Shown here: piece after piece, positions 1 through 7,902 of the stretch
How positions within the stretch are numbered: the stretch's first letter is position 1
How the letters are laid out: the number at the start of each line of letters is the position of its first letter
Origin: Pseudovibrio exalbescens
Lineage (GTDB): Bacteria; Pseudomonadota; Alphaproteobacteria; Rhizobiales; Stappiaceae
Reading direction: 5' to 3'
Assembly: GCF_028737195.1 (NCBI RefSeq)
Contig: NZ_JAQZAJ010000002.1
Span: forward strand, 620,001 to 684,000
Length of the DNA: 64,000 bases
Notes under the pieces: generated by a model
Told to the model about the DNA's origin: nothing
The model's database searches: none
Seen by the model: only the letters and a program-made list of their open reading frames with translations
Translations under genes and position numbers: made by a program

Positions 1-84
1 GTGCCGGGAACGCCGTCCTTCACCTGCCCGCAAAGGGCACTTCAGTTTGGCCGCTTGCGCCGCTGTTCAATGGGAGGAGAAAAC

Positions 85-1116
85 ATGTTCTTCAAGAAAA
101 CCGCCGCCGCATTTGCGCTCGCTGGCATGCTGGCACCATTTGCCCTGTCCAGCTCCGCTTCCGCAGAAACCCGTCTGGTGCTGTCTTCCTGGCTGCCACC
201 AAAGCACCCAATCGTGGTCAATGCCATCAAGCCTTGGGCCAAGCAGGTGAAAGAAGTAACTGATGGCCGCGTGAGCGTTCGCGTTCTGGCCAAGCCAGCA
301 GGCGCGCCCCCAGCCCACTACGACATGGCAGTCGATGGCATCGCCGACATCACCTATGGCCTGCACTCCTTCACCAAGGACAATCGCTTTGAGCGTTCGC
401 GCATAGGCCAGTTCTCCTTCATTGGGGATGATGCTGTGTCCGGTTCCAAGGCGTTCTGGACAGTCTACGCGGGCGATCTTGAAGCTCAGAAAGAGCATGA
501 AGGCACCAAGCTGCTTGGCCTGTTCGTTCATGGCCCCGGCGTTCTGCACAACAACGTGCGCAAGATCGAGCAGCCATCTGATCTGGAAGGTCTGAAGATC
601 CGCGTCCCTGGTGGCTACATCGCAGACCTCATGGGCGACATGGGCTCCAACAGCATCTTCATGTCTTCCGGCGAAGTCTATGAGAAGCTGTCTCGCGGCA
701 TCATCGACGGCGTCACCTTCACCTATGAAGCGCTCACCGCGTTCAAGCTTCTGGATCACGTGAAATACTCCATGAAGGTGCCCGGCGGAATCTACAACAC
801 CACTTGGTTCCTCGTCATGAACGACGACAAGTGGGCCGAGCTGTCGCCGGAAGATCAGGCTGCCATTGAAGCCATTTCCGGGGAAGCCTTTGCTGAAATG
901 GTCGGGCAGGCATGGAACGATGCTGACGCCAAGGCCATCGAAGAGATCAATGCAGCAGGCATTGAAATCTACGACGCTCCTGAGGGCATGGTCACTGCTA
1001 TCCGTGAAAAGGCCGCCGGTTATGAGGCCGCTTGGGCGGAAGCCGTTTCCGAAGACGGTTATGATGGCGCTGCCGCCCTCACGAAGATGCGTGAGATGAC
1101 CGGAGTGGCTCAGTGA
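85..1116 (+). CDS. dctP: TRAP transporter substrate-binding protein (DctP family)
   Basis: Periplasmic solute receptor that delivers an organic anion to a TRAP membrane complex. The ATG at 85 is chosen over the GTG at 1 because it has a strong ribosome site (ggagg, 74-78) and begins a classic signal peptide: Lys-rich start, hydrophobic stretch, then an Ala-X-Ala-like cleavage region near residue 27. The mature part has the DctP pattern, including the segment LEGLKIRVPGGYIAD and a late SSGEVYEKLSRGIIDGV stretch in which family members carry ligand-contacting residues. The stop overlaps the next gene by 4 bases, so dctP, dctQ and dctM form one operon. The ligand cannot be read from the sequence; family substrates include C4-dicarboxylates, sialic acid, sulfonates and lactate. 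Confidence 0.93.
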   Translation: MFFKKTAAAFALAGMLAPFALSSSASAETRLVLSSWLPPKHPIVVNAIKPWAKQVKEVTDGRVSVRVLAKPAGAPPAHYDMAVDGIADITYGLHSFTKDNRFERSRIGQFSFIGDDAVSGSKAFWTVYAGDLEAQKEHEGTKLLGLFVHGPGVLHNNVRKIEQPSDLEGLKIRVPGGYIADLMGDMGSNSIFMSSGEVYEKLSRGIIDGVTFTYEALTAFKLLDHVKYSMKVPGGIYNTTWFLVMNDDKWAELSPEDQAAIEAISGEAFAEMVGQAWNDADAKAIEEINAAGIEIYDAPEGMVTAIREKAAGYEAAWAEAVSEDGYDGAAALTKMREMTGVAQ

Positions 1117-1625
1117 CCCGCGCCACAGCAAACGGTCGGAGCGCGCTTTCTGCGCGCTCTGTCTCCCAACTGCTCCTCAATCTGTTGGGGCTTTGCTGTG
1201 TTCTCCTGCTCATCTGCTTGACGTCGCTCACCCTCGTGGATGTAGTTGGTCGCTATTGGTTCAATGCCCCGCTGCGCGGTGCATTTGAAATCACCCAGCT
1301 TCTGCTCTGTGCGCTGGTTTTCGCTGCGCTGCCGCTCACAACACAGGCCAAGGAGCATGTGGAGGTGGATTTGATCTACGGCATGGTGCCGCCTGTCATG
1401 CAGGGTGTCATGCGTTTCACATCCGCTGCCGTGTCGACCATTGTGTTGGGCGTTCTCGCTTGGCGTCTGGCCCATCACGCCGAGCAATTGGCAGAGGACG
1501 GCACAATCACCAACGCCCTCAATATTCCTTTTGCGCCGCTGGCCTGGTTTGCCGCTGTCTGCGCGCTGCTGAGCGGCCTTTATGCCCTGCAACACCTCCT
1601 TACTGCGCTGCGCAGAGGGTACTGA
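1113..1625 (+). CDS. dctQ: TRAP transporter small permease (DctQ family)
   Basis: Small membrane subunit of the tripartite ATP-independent periplasmic transporter. The protein has four hydrophobic segments and the family pattern of TM1 followed by a V-V-G-R-Y turn (near residue 45) and a TM2 ending before the A-K-E-H-V-E-V-D motif (residues about 72-79), which is typical of DctQ. It starts at a GTG that overlaps the stop of dctP and ends 3 bases before dctM, consistent with translational coupling. At 170 aa it is the usual size for the family. Confidence 0.92.
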   Translation: MTRATANGRSALSARSVSQLLLNLLGLCCVLLLICLTSLTLVDVVGRYWFNAPLRGAFEITQLLLCALVFAALPLTTQAKEHVEVDLIYGMVPPVMQGVMRFTSAAVSTIVLGVLAWRLAHHAEQLAEDGTITNALNIPFAPLAWFAAVCALLSGLYALQHLLTALRRGY

Positions 1626-1628
1626 TCC

Positions 1629-2945
1629 ATGTTTGAATCTCTCATCGGCTTTGCCGCCCTCCTGACCCTGATCTTTCTTCGGGTGCCCATAGCCTTTGCC
1701 ATGATCGCCGTAGGCGCCTTCGGGTTTGCCAGCATGCGCGGATGGGATGCCACGTGGGCCATGATCAGCTCCATCGGGTTTGAAACCGGCTTGTCCTACT
1801 CGCTCTCGGTGGTGCCCCTGTTCATCCTCATGGGCAATCTGCTCACCATTTCCGGTGTCAGTCATGGTCTTTATGCAGCGGCAAACCACCTGCTCGGCGG
1901 TGCCCGTGGCGGTCTGGCCATGGCTTCGGTCGTGGCATGTGGCGGCTTCAGCGCGGTCTGCGGGTCTTCGCTGGCAACAGCGGCCACCATGTCCAAGGTC
2001 GCCATGCCGTCCATGCGCAAGTATGGCTATGCGGACAGTCTCGCAGCGGGTTCCATTGCTGCCGGGGGAACACTGGGCATCCTGATCCCGCCCAGTGTCA
2101 TCATGATCATCTACGGCCTCTTGACAGAGTCCGATATTGGCAAGCTGTTCATTGCGGGCGTCATTCCCGGCATTCTCGGTGTGCTGCTCTACATCGCCGC
2201 CGTTTACATCGCCACGCTCATCAAACCTGAACTTGCCCCCAAGGCTGAAAACAACGAGCCTTTCAGCACCAAGGAAAAGTACGGCGTTCTTGCGGTTCTG
2301 GGGCTTTTCATCCTCATCATGACCGGCATCTATGGCGGGTTCTTCACGCCGACAGAAGCTGCCGGCATTGGCGCGGGCGCAGCGTTCTTCATTGCGCTGG
2401 GCATGGGCGGCCTCACGAAAGAGCGTCTGTTCAGTGCCGGGCTGGAGAGCGCGCGCACCACGGCGATGATCTTCGTCATCATCATCGGGGCGGAAGTCTT
2501 CTCCAACTTTGTGAACTTCGCAGGCCTGCCAGATTATCTAGCCGAATGGGTGCTGGATCTTGAGCTGAACGCCTACATGGTCATCTTCGCGATTGTGCTC
2601 ATCTACATTGCGCTCGGTTGTGTGCTGGAAAGCCTTTCTATGATCTTGCTCACCGTACCGGTGTTCTACCCGCTCATCATGGAACTGGACTTTGGCGTTG
2701 AAGCCTTGAGCGATCCGGAGGCCGTGCTCATCTGGTTCGCTGTCATCGTGGTCGTCGTCACGGAGATCAGCCTCATCTCACCGCCCGTGGGGCTCAACGT
2801 GTTCGTTCTGCGCAATGTGCTGCGGGATGTGCCGCTGGCCACCATCTTCAAGGGCGTTCTGCCGTTCTGGCTTTCAGATATCGTGCGCCTCTTGCTGTTG
2901 ATTGCCGTGCCATCCCTGTCACTCTGGCTCACCGGCGCCATGTAG
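1629..2945 (+). CDS. dctM: TRAP transporter large permease (DctM family)
   Basis: Large membrane subunit (438 aa, about 12 hydrophobic segments) that carries out Na+-coupled substrate translocation. Family signatures are clear: an N-terminal hydrophobic run with L-R-V-P-I-A-F-A, the conserved G-G-F-S-A-V-C-G-S-S-L-A-T-A-A-T block near residues 106-120, the G-I-L-I-P-P-S-V motif near 150, and a C-terminal S-L-I-S-P-P-V-G-L-N-V-F motif. A terminator-like hairpin follows 28 bases after the stop, so the TRAP operon probably ends here. Confidence 0.94.
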   Translation: MFESLIGFAALLTLIFLRVPIAFAMIAVGAFGFASMRGWDATWAMISSIGFETGLSYSLSVVPLFILMGNLLTISGVSHGLYAAANHLLGGARGGLAMASVVACGGFSAVCGSSLATAATMSKVAMPSMRKYGYADSLAAGSIAAGGTLGILIPPSVIMIIYGLLTESDIGKLFIAGVIPGILGVLLYIAAVYIATLIKPELAPKAENNEPFSTKEKYGVLAVLGLFILIMTGIYGGFFTPTEAAGIGAGAAFFIALGMGGLTKERLFSAGLESARTTAMIFVIIIGAEVFSNFVNFAGLPDYLAEWVLDLELNAYMVIFAIVLIYIALGCVLESLSMILLTVPVFYPLIMELDFGVEALSDPEAVLIWFAVIVVVVTEISLISPPVGLNVFVLRNVLRDVPLATIFKGVLPFWLSDIVRLLLLIAVPSLSLWLTGAM

Positions 2946-2973
2946 CCGGACCGCCAGATGTGATCCTCCAAGT

Positions 2974-3004
2974 GAAAGCCCCGGAAACGATAGCTGGGGC
3001 TTTC
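2974..3004 (+). terminator. Probable terminator hairpin after the TRAP operon
   Basis: A perfect 9-bp stem, gaaagcccc (2974-2982) pairing with ggggctttc (2996-3004), with a 13-base loop. It lies between dctM and the next gene. The T-run after the stem is short, so termination may be partial. Confidence 0.55.
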
Positions 3005-3121
3005 GCTGTGCCACAAGACCGACGGTTCTTGTGAAAGATCCCTCGTTCACGGCGATTTCAGACCTTCAATCGCCCGGGCTGTGCTAGTCATCGCGCTTTC
3101 GGTCCTTGAACGGAAACCTGA

Positions 3122-3562
3122 ATGCTCGCAGACCTTGGGCTGTACTTTGGCCTGTTCACCACCTCGTTCCTCTCTGCAACCCTGTTGCCCGGCTCGTCCG
3201 AAGCCGCGTTGGCAGCGCTTGTCCTGATCGGCAAGTCCGATCCCGTGCTGTTGCTGATCGCGGCCACAACAGGCAACGTGCTGGGCTCCCTGTTCAATTG
3301 GTACTGCGGCGGCTTTCTCATGCAGTTCATTGGCAGGCGCTGGTTTCCGGTCTCGCAGCAGCACTACGACAAGGCGGTGGGCTGGTTCGCTGCCTACGGC
3401 AAGGCATCCCTGTTGTTTTCATGGGCACCGGTGGTGGGTGATCCGCTCACTGTTGTCGCGGGCGCGCTCCGTGTCCCGCTGCTGCAGTTCCTTGTATTGG
3501 TCAGCATTGGTAAGGCCGCACGCTATCTCTCTATCTATCTGGCATTGATCTACTGGCAATAA
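3122..3562 (+). CDS. YqaA-family (DedA/SNARE-associated-like) membrane protein
   Basis: A 146-aa inner-membrane protein of the YqaA branch of the DedA/VTT superfamily. It begins with an amphipathic stretch, then the diagnostic L-P-G-S-S-E-A motif (residues 22-28), which is the YqaA version of the DedA re-entrant helix, followed by a G-N-V-L-G-S-L-F-N-W-Y block and a later W-A-P-V-V-G-D-P-L-T segment (about residues 100-109). DedA relatives act in lipid scrambling or envelope homeostasis; the exact role of YqaA is not known. The ribosome site upstream is weak. Confidence 0.85.
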   Translation: MLADLGLYFGLFTTSFLSATLLPGSSEAALAALVLIGKSDPVLLLIAATTGNVLGSLFNWYCGGFLMQFIGRRWFPVSQQHYDKAVGWFAAYGKASLLFSWAPVVGDPLTVVAGALRVPLLQFLVLVSIGKAARYLSIYLALIYWQ

Positions 3563-3644
3563 CTCCCCTAAAGTTACCAAGGAATCAGAGGGGGCTGGCA
3601 ACGGCTCGGCGCCCTGATCGGGAGTTCCTGGCGTAACTTGGGAG
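3563..3644 (+). promoter_or_regulatory. Interrupted inverted repeat overlapping the ribosome site of the next gene
   Basis: Left arm ctcccctaaagttac (3563-3577) can pair with gtaacttgggag (3633-3644) with two unpaired bases. The right arm contains the start of the ribosome site (gggagagg, 3640-3647) of the gene at 3654. It could act as a terminator or attenuator for the YqaA-like gene or as a translation-blocking hairpin. This is an inference from pairing only. Confidence 0.4.
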
Positions 3645-3653
3645 AGGTTCCGC

Positions 3654-4394
3654 ATGAACGCGTTTTCCGCTGTAAAGTCGTGTCGTGCCGAAAGGTTGTG
3701 GCATCGCTTCAGAAGCTACAAGGACGGCGGCGTGCTTGTCTTTGCTCAGGTGGACCCGGCTGTGCCTACTCTCGAAGAAGATCTGGACGCGGCTCTTGCT
3801 TCAAATGCCGATGGGTTGGAAATCAGCCTTGGCCGACATGACGGGCTGGACTGGCGTTTGGGCCAGGGCACCCAGGCACTTGTTCTGGAAGACATTCTGG
3901 ACAAGCTGGGCGAGACAACCCTCCTTTGTCTGAAGTTGCAGGACGCAGGCCTTCAGGACTACGCCGCCATTGCCGCGCAGCTGCATGACCATGGCGCAGC
4001 GCAGCAAACCATCCTTCAGGTGCGCTTGTCAGCTCGCTGCCCGCTCGCCGCTCTGGTGAAAGAGCCGTTCTTCCACAGCGTGGCAGTCATCATCGAAACG
4101 CCACTGGAAGTGCTCACCACCGAGCCGAATATGCGCCAACTGCATGTTCCTGCTCACGAAGTAGACTTCAAAAGTTTTGAAGAGTTGAACAAAGCGCTCT
4201 TCATAACCCGCGCCAAACAGGCCCGCCTCAGTGTTGATGTGACAAAATGCGCGGCAAACTTCAGCGTGCTGGATTTACAGCATGCACGTGTGATCTGGCA
4301 GAGCTTGGTTGACGCCGGTGTCACCCTGATCAAAGCGCAAAATCCAGATAACTTGTTGAAGGCGCTAGGTGACTGGGGGCTGAGGCCGGGATGA
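3654..4394 (+). CDS. Degenerate glycerophosphodiester-phosphodiesterase-like TIM-barrel protein
   Basis: A 246-aa protein with the order of elements seen in GDPD enzymes: an acidic strand reading A-D-G-L-E-I-S (residues about 51-57), a loop rich in G and D, a V-L-E-D-I-L-D-K-L helix (the GDPD T-L-E-E-x-L position), a strand ending in C-L-K-L, and a C-terminal D-A-G-V-T-L-I-K-A-Q-N-P-D block that corresponds to the G-V-D-G-I-x-T-D-x-P end of true GDPDs. The catalytic HRG motif is absent (A-Q-V-D-P in its place), and the second acidic ligand is Ser. It therefore looks like a non-catalytic or altered relative. This is a fold-level guess from pattern only. A strong ribosome site precedes the ATG. 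Confidence 0.45.
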   Translation: MNAFSAVKSCRAERLWHRFRSYKDGGVLVFAQVDPAVPTLEEDLDAALASNADGLEISLGRHDGLDWRLGQGTQALVLEDILDKLGETTLLCLKLQDAGLQDYAAIAAQLHDHGAAQQTILQVRLSARCPLAALVKEPFFHSVAVIIETPLEVLTTEPNMRQLHVPAHEVDFKSFEELNKALFITRAKQARLSVDVTKCAANFSVLDLQHARVIWQSLVDAGVTLIKAQNPDNLLKALGDWGLRPG

Positions 4395-4542
4395 GAAAAA
4401 TATAGATCTGAGAAACTTATTTTAGTCTGGGCTGAATTACTTATAGTGTGCCGCGTCTCGCTACGGGTTTAGACGATCTGCAGGTAAACATGCATGTCGT
4501 ATATTGCTTAAACGCAAAACCAATCCGAGTTCATGCATAATC

Positions 4543-5220
4543 ATGCCAGCCCTAAGCTCCAATGTATTTCTTGCCTATACGCGTTTGAAGGATGCGATCC
4601 TGAAAGGGAAGTTCGCGCCCAATCAGCGTATGCTTGAGCAAGAAGCGGCTGACTTTTTGAAAATGAGCCGCACGCCAGTTCGTGAAGCCATGCTTTTGTT
4701 AGAAAAGGACGGGCTTATTCAGCTTCGCCCGCGCCATGGCATGCAGGTTCTGGATCTTTCGAGAGAAGATATTCGCGAGATTTATCAGATGATTGCAGCG
4801 CTGGAGCCCATAGCGGCCCGCGCTTTGGCGCAGGGAGACCATTTCCCCAGCCACATCAAGCCGCTTGAAGATGCCCTTGAAATGATGGAGCTGGCCACAG
4901 CTCAAAACCAGATGGACATCTGGGCGGCAGCAGACAGAAAATTCCACGAAAACATCGTTTCCCTCAGCGGGCATAACCGCATGAGTGCTGTTCTCACCCA
5001 GTTGTGGGACCAAAGCCATCGTGCCCGTATTGCCCTGTTGCGCGACCCGGCCAGTAAGACCGCGTCTACCGCCGAGCACATCGAAATTTTCGAGGCTATC
5101 CGGTTCGGGCATGGTGAGCTCGCATTCGAGCGTCATCAGGCGCATCTGGAAAACGAGTGCGCTCGCATCATGCAGATCATCGCAGGCATTGAGCTGCCAA
5201 AGGAAAACGCCGAGGCATAA
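4543..5220 (+). CDS. GntR-family transcriptional regulator with FCD ligand domain
   Basis: DNA-binding repressor or activator of the FadR (FCD) subfamily. An N-terminal winged helix shows L-K-D-A-I-L-x-G-K-F and the recognition segment M-S-R-T-P-V-R-E-A (about residues 39-47 from the ATG). The C-terminal all-helical FCD domain keeps metal-site residues in an A-A-D-R-K-F-H-E-N motif and a late H-x-x-H pattern. The ATG at 4543 is preferred to an upstream TTG at 4504. It points toward the ubiV end but is separated by convergent orientation, so its target is unknown; FCD members usually sense organic acids, and the TRAP operon upstream is a possible target. Confidence 0.88.
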   Translation: MPALSSNVFLAYTRLKDAILKGKFAPNQRMLEQEAADFLKMSRTPVREAMLLLEKDGLIQLRPRHGMQVLDLSREDIREIYQMIAALEPIAARALAQGDHFPSHIKPLEDALEMMELATAQNQMDIWAAADRKFHENIVSLSGHNRMSAVLTQLWDQSHRARIALLRDPASKTASTAEHIEIFEAIRFGHGELAFERHQAHLENECARIMQIIAGIELPKENAEA

Positions 5221-5244
5221 CCCCGGCGTTGCTCTCAACTCACT

Positions 5245-6141
5245 TTAATCGACCAGCCACAGGTGACCCGGCTTGCCGGTAAGATAGCCGTTTGCCAGCT
5301 GCCCTGGCAGCGGCAATGCGCGCAGACGTGCAGCGCATTCTTCGCCGTCAATCCGCCCCTCAGCCAAGTCGCGGAAGATGTTGATCACGGCCACCATGTC
5401 CAGCGAATGCGGGGACAGGCGCAGGCGTTTTACGCCCTTCTCGATCAGTTCATCCTTGGTCAGGGCCGTGGCATGCACGGTGTTTGACAAGGTCTGAATG
5501 CCGTTGGCAGCCAAAAAATTCTCGTCATCAAGAGTGGTCACATCCATGCCGTCAGGGTCACGGTCGCAGATGAACTGGCAACTGTCCTTGTGCAGCTTGT
5601 GGGCGCGGGCGTGGTAGCAACGTCCGGAAACCGCCAGTGGCAATCGACCAAATGCAAACAGCTCCATATCCAGATCCGGCACAGCCTTGGCGATCGTTTC
5701 TATGGACGTCATCGGCAGCTCCACCGGCGGGCATACGCTTTCCATGCCCATGTTTACCAGTGTTTGTGCAGCGCCTTCATTGTAAACGTTCAGGAATGGC
5801 CCCGCTGCAAACGGTTTGCCCTTGCGCTTTGCAACGCCCGCAAAGTCGTTTACTTCAACAAGGCCGTCCCACTCACACAGTTCCACAATCGACTTGCGAT
5901 CACGCACGGTGACAGGCAGCGCCAGCGTGGAAACCACAACGGTCTTGCCTGCAGCCTGCAAACGCTCGATGATTTCCGGAAACACCTTGTCAGAAAACGG
6001 CATGCGCTTGCCGCAGATCACTTCACCCACATAAACGCGCTCAATCTGAGCTTCATCCGCAATACGGGCATAAAAGTCGACCAGTTGCTCATTGGGCCAA
6101 TTGAAGAAGTTGGGGCCGAGGGATAGTTCAACAGTGCTCAT
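5245..6141 (-). CDS. ubiV: O2-independent ubiquinone biosynthesis protein UbiV (U32 family)
   Basis: Partner of UbiU in the oxygen-independent hydroxylations of the ubiquinone ring, which use prephenate as hydroxyl donor in the bacteria studied. The 298-aa protein keeps the four cysteines expected to bind a 4Fe-4S cluster: C43 in G-E-V-I-C-G-K-R, C175 in S-G-R-C-Y-H-A-R, and C188 and C192 in C-Q-F-I-C. The N-terminal L-S-L-G-P-N-F-F-N-W and the ending T-G-K-P-G-H are typical of YhbV/UbiV. It is the last gene of ubiT-ubiU-ubiV, 5 bases after ubiU. It belongs to peptidase family U32 by sequence only and is not a protease. Confidence 0.92.
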   Translation of the reverse strand: MSTVELSLGPNFFNWPNEQLVDFYARIADEAQIERVYVGEVICGKRMPFSDKVFPEIIERLQAAGKTVVVSTLALPVTVRDRKSIVELCEWDGLVEVNDFAGVAKRKGKPFAAGPFLNVYNEGAAQTLVNMGMESVCPPVELPMTSIETIAKAVPDLDMELFAFGRLPLAVSGRCYHARAHKLHKDSCQFICDRDPDGMDVTTLDDENFLAANGIQTLSNTVHATALTKDELIEKGVKRLRLSPHSLDMVAVINIFRDLAEGRIDGEECAARLRALPLPGQLANGYLTGKPGHLWLVD

Positions 6142-6146
6142 GGGTC

Positions 6147-7166
6147 TTACCGCCAGATTTTCTTGTATGCGCCAGTTGTTTCGCGGCCACCTTCGGTCAT
6201 GGAGGCCAGCATTGCGGAAACTTCTTCTTCGGAAGTCTTGCCTTCCCGAAGACCGTCCACGGCTGTGCGGAAGGCCTTCACCACTTGAGAGATGTAGGCC
6301 TTGCCCCGTTGGCGGCCTTCAATCTTGATGGCAGTCACCCCGGCTTTGTGCAGCTTCGGCAACAAGCTCGCCGCATTCAGGCTCACCGGGTCTTCAAAGA
6401 GGTAGCTTGTTTCCCCTTCCGCTTGGAAGCGGCCCTTGCACAAGGTTGGGTAACCGGCCGTCTCGCCTTGTGTAAAGCAGTCGATGGTAAAGCCGCCCAG
6501 GCGTGCCGACAGCGTGCCGCCATTTTCTTGATAGTCCACGTCGCCCGGAGGAGAGCACACACCTGTCAGGTTTGGCGATTTGCCCGTGGCGTAGGAGGAC
6601 AGCGAGCAGCGTCCCTCTGTCATCACGCAGAGGCCGCCGAACACGAACACTTCCGTCTCTGTGTCAATTTCCTTGTTGAGGCGCACAATCTCTTCCACGG
6701 ACATTACCCGTGGCAGGACCACACGCTGAACGCCAAAGGTTTCAGCATAAAAATTGACGGACTCAGGCGTCGCTGCAGCTGCCTGCACAGAAAGGTGCAG
6801 CCGCAGGTTCGGGTGGTGGGTTGCCGCGTAGTCCAGCACTGCCAGATCCGCAACAATCATGGCGTGCGCGCCAGAGGCGGCCACAGCGTCCACTGCGCGG
6901 GTCCATAGCTCGGTGTCGCCTGCGCGGGCAAATGTGTTCACGGCAACCAGCACATTGGCGCCATGGCGGGCAGCGGTTTTAACGCCCGCGTTCAGTTCTT
7001 TTTCGGAGAAATTGAGACCGGGAAAATTACGCGCATTGGTCTCATTGCGGAACCCGCAATAGATGCTGTGCGCGCCCGCTTCAGCAGCCGCTTTCAACGC
7101 CGCTGGCGTCCCGGCCGGGCATACAAGCTCCAGAAGATGAGAGTCCTGCGTGGTTTCCAATGACAT
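6147..7166 (-). CDS. ubiU: O2-independent ubiquinone biosynthesis protein UbiU (U32 family)
   Basis: The 339-aa partner of UbiV; together they form an iron-sulfur heterodimer that hydroxylates the ubiquinone precursor without oxygen. The cluster-binding cysteine pattern is visible in the middle of the protein: F-G-G-L-C-V-M-T-E-G-R-C-S-L, then G-V-C-S-P-P-G-D, and finally Y-P-T-L-C-K-G. The start L-V-C-P-A-G-T-P-A-A-L-K-A-A and the K-I-E-G-R-Q-R motif near the C-terminus are family hallmarks. It sits between ubiT and ubiV on the minus strand. Confidence 0.93.
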   Translation of the reverse strand: MSLETTQDSHLLELVCPAGTPAALKAAAEAGAHSIYCGFRNETNARNFPGLNFSEKELNAGVKTAARHGANVLVAVNTFARAGDTELWTRAVDAVAASGAHAMIVADLAVLDYAATHHPNLRLHLSVQAAAATPESVNFYAETFGVQRVVLPRVMSVEEIVRLNKEIDTETEVFVFGGLCVMTEGRCSLSSYATGKSPNLTGVCSPPGDVDYQENGGTLSARLGGFTIDCFTQGETAGYPTLCKGRFQAEGETSYLFEDPVSLNAASLLPKLHKAGVTAIKIEGRQRGKAYISQVVKAFRTAVDGLREGKTSEEEVSAMLASMTEGGRETTGAYKKIWR

Positions 7167-7217
7167 GGATCTGGTCCTTAAATGATGGGGCCCGAGAAAG
7201 GTTATGGTTTTCTGTTC

Positions 7218-7754
7218 TTAGGTGCTTGCCTGTGGTGCGTTCAGGTATGCGCGCATTTTGGCAAAGGTCTTATCCGCCGTGGCGTCCAGATGCTTTCGCA
7301 CCTCGCCCTTGAAACCCAACAGTTCTGCGGGGGTCAGGTCTGCTTCTTCCATGGTGTTGCGCAGGGCCAGTACCGCGTCCGTGTCGCCATCGATCACCAG
7401 ATCGCGCGTAAAGAACACAGCGTCACCGTCATAGGTACCGTCCACCAGTCCCAGCAGAACGATCAGCGGTCCGGAAATGCGTGCCGTGCCTTCAGGCATA
7501 TCCTTGCGGGGCAGCATTTCCACGCTCGCATGTTCGCCATTTGGAATCAGTCGAAACACATGGGGCAGGTCAATTGGGTTGATAATGAAGTGGGCGTGGC
7601 GGTACGCGTCCAGTCGGTCGAAAAGATCCGGGCGCTGATGCGCCAATCTTCTCACCGCACGGGTGAGCACAAATCCCAACGGAGGCGGCGGCACAAATCG
7701 CAGCGCGCGTTGCAGGATTGGCGGAAACATGCCGCGTTCAGGCTGAAGTGTCAT
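7218..7754 (-). CDS. ubiT: O2-independent ubiquinone biosynthesis accessory protein UbiT (SCP2 domain)
   Basis: UbiT carries an SCP2 lipid-binding fold and is thought to hold hydrophobic ubiquinone intermediates during anaerobic synthesis. The ATG at 7754 is chosen because taaggagg lies 8 bases upstream; an in-frame start further out at 7808 has no such site and would overlap the FNR-like box. The protein (178 aa) has a P-P-P-P-L-G-F-V-L-T entry segment and an SCP2-like core with I-S-G-P-L-I-V-L-L-G-L-V-D-G-T-Y-D-G-D, followed by the F-F-x-R-D-L-V-I-D-G-D-T motif seen in UbiT/YhbT. First gene of the ubiTUV operon. Confidence 0.88.
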   Translation of the reverse strand: MTLQPERGMFPPILQRALRFVPPPPLGFVLTRAVRRLAHQRPDLFDRLDAYRHAHFIINPIDLPHVFRLIPNGEHASVEMLPRKDMPEGTARISGPLIVLLGLVDGTYDGDAVFFTRDLVIDGDTDAVLALRNTMEEADLTPAELLGFKGEVRKHLDATADKTFAKMRAYLNAPQAST

Positions 7755-7807
7755 GAAGAGGGCCTCCTTAAGCCCTCCATCCGTAAAAGCGGTTGTGATT
7801 ACCTTCA

Positions 7808-7821
7808 TTGATGGAAGTCAA
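7808..7821. promoter_or_regulatory. FNR/Anr-type box between ubiT and ubiD
   Basis: The sequence TTGATggaaGTCAA matches the FNR consensus TTGAT-N4-ATCAA at 9 of 10 positions. It is centred about 60 bases upstream of the ubiT start and about 90 upstream of the ubiD start, in the only divergent promoter region of the quinone cluster. An oxygen-sensing FNR/FnrL regulator is therefore a likely activator of ubiTUV, and possibly also of ubiD-ubiX. Seen in sequence; regulation is inferred. Confidence 0.65.
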
Positions 7822-7902
7822 GGACCGGTACGTCATCTGGCATCTATTGAGACTAATAAAAGTCAAAATTGCCGCACAGTTGCACAGCGGCCCGGATCAT
7901 GT

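Noticed and set aside
1-84. GTG at position 1 as the start of dctP
   Set aside because: The resulting 28-residue extension precedes a normal signal peptide and has no ribosome site visible; the ATG at 85 does.
67-1131. Long open frame on the minus strand opposite dctP, and a similar one at 1110-1889
   Set aside because: They are antisense to clear TRAP genes, have no ribosome site and no recognisable motifs; long shadow frames are expected in G+C-rich DNA.
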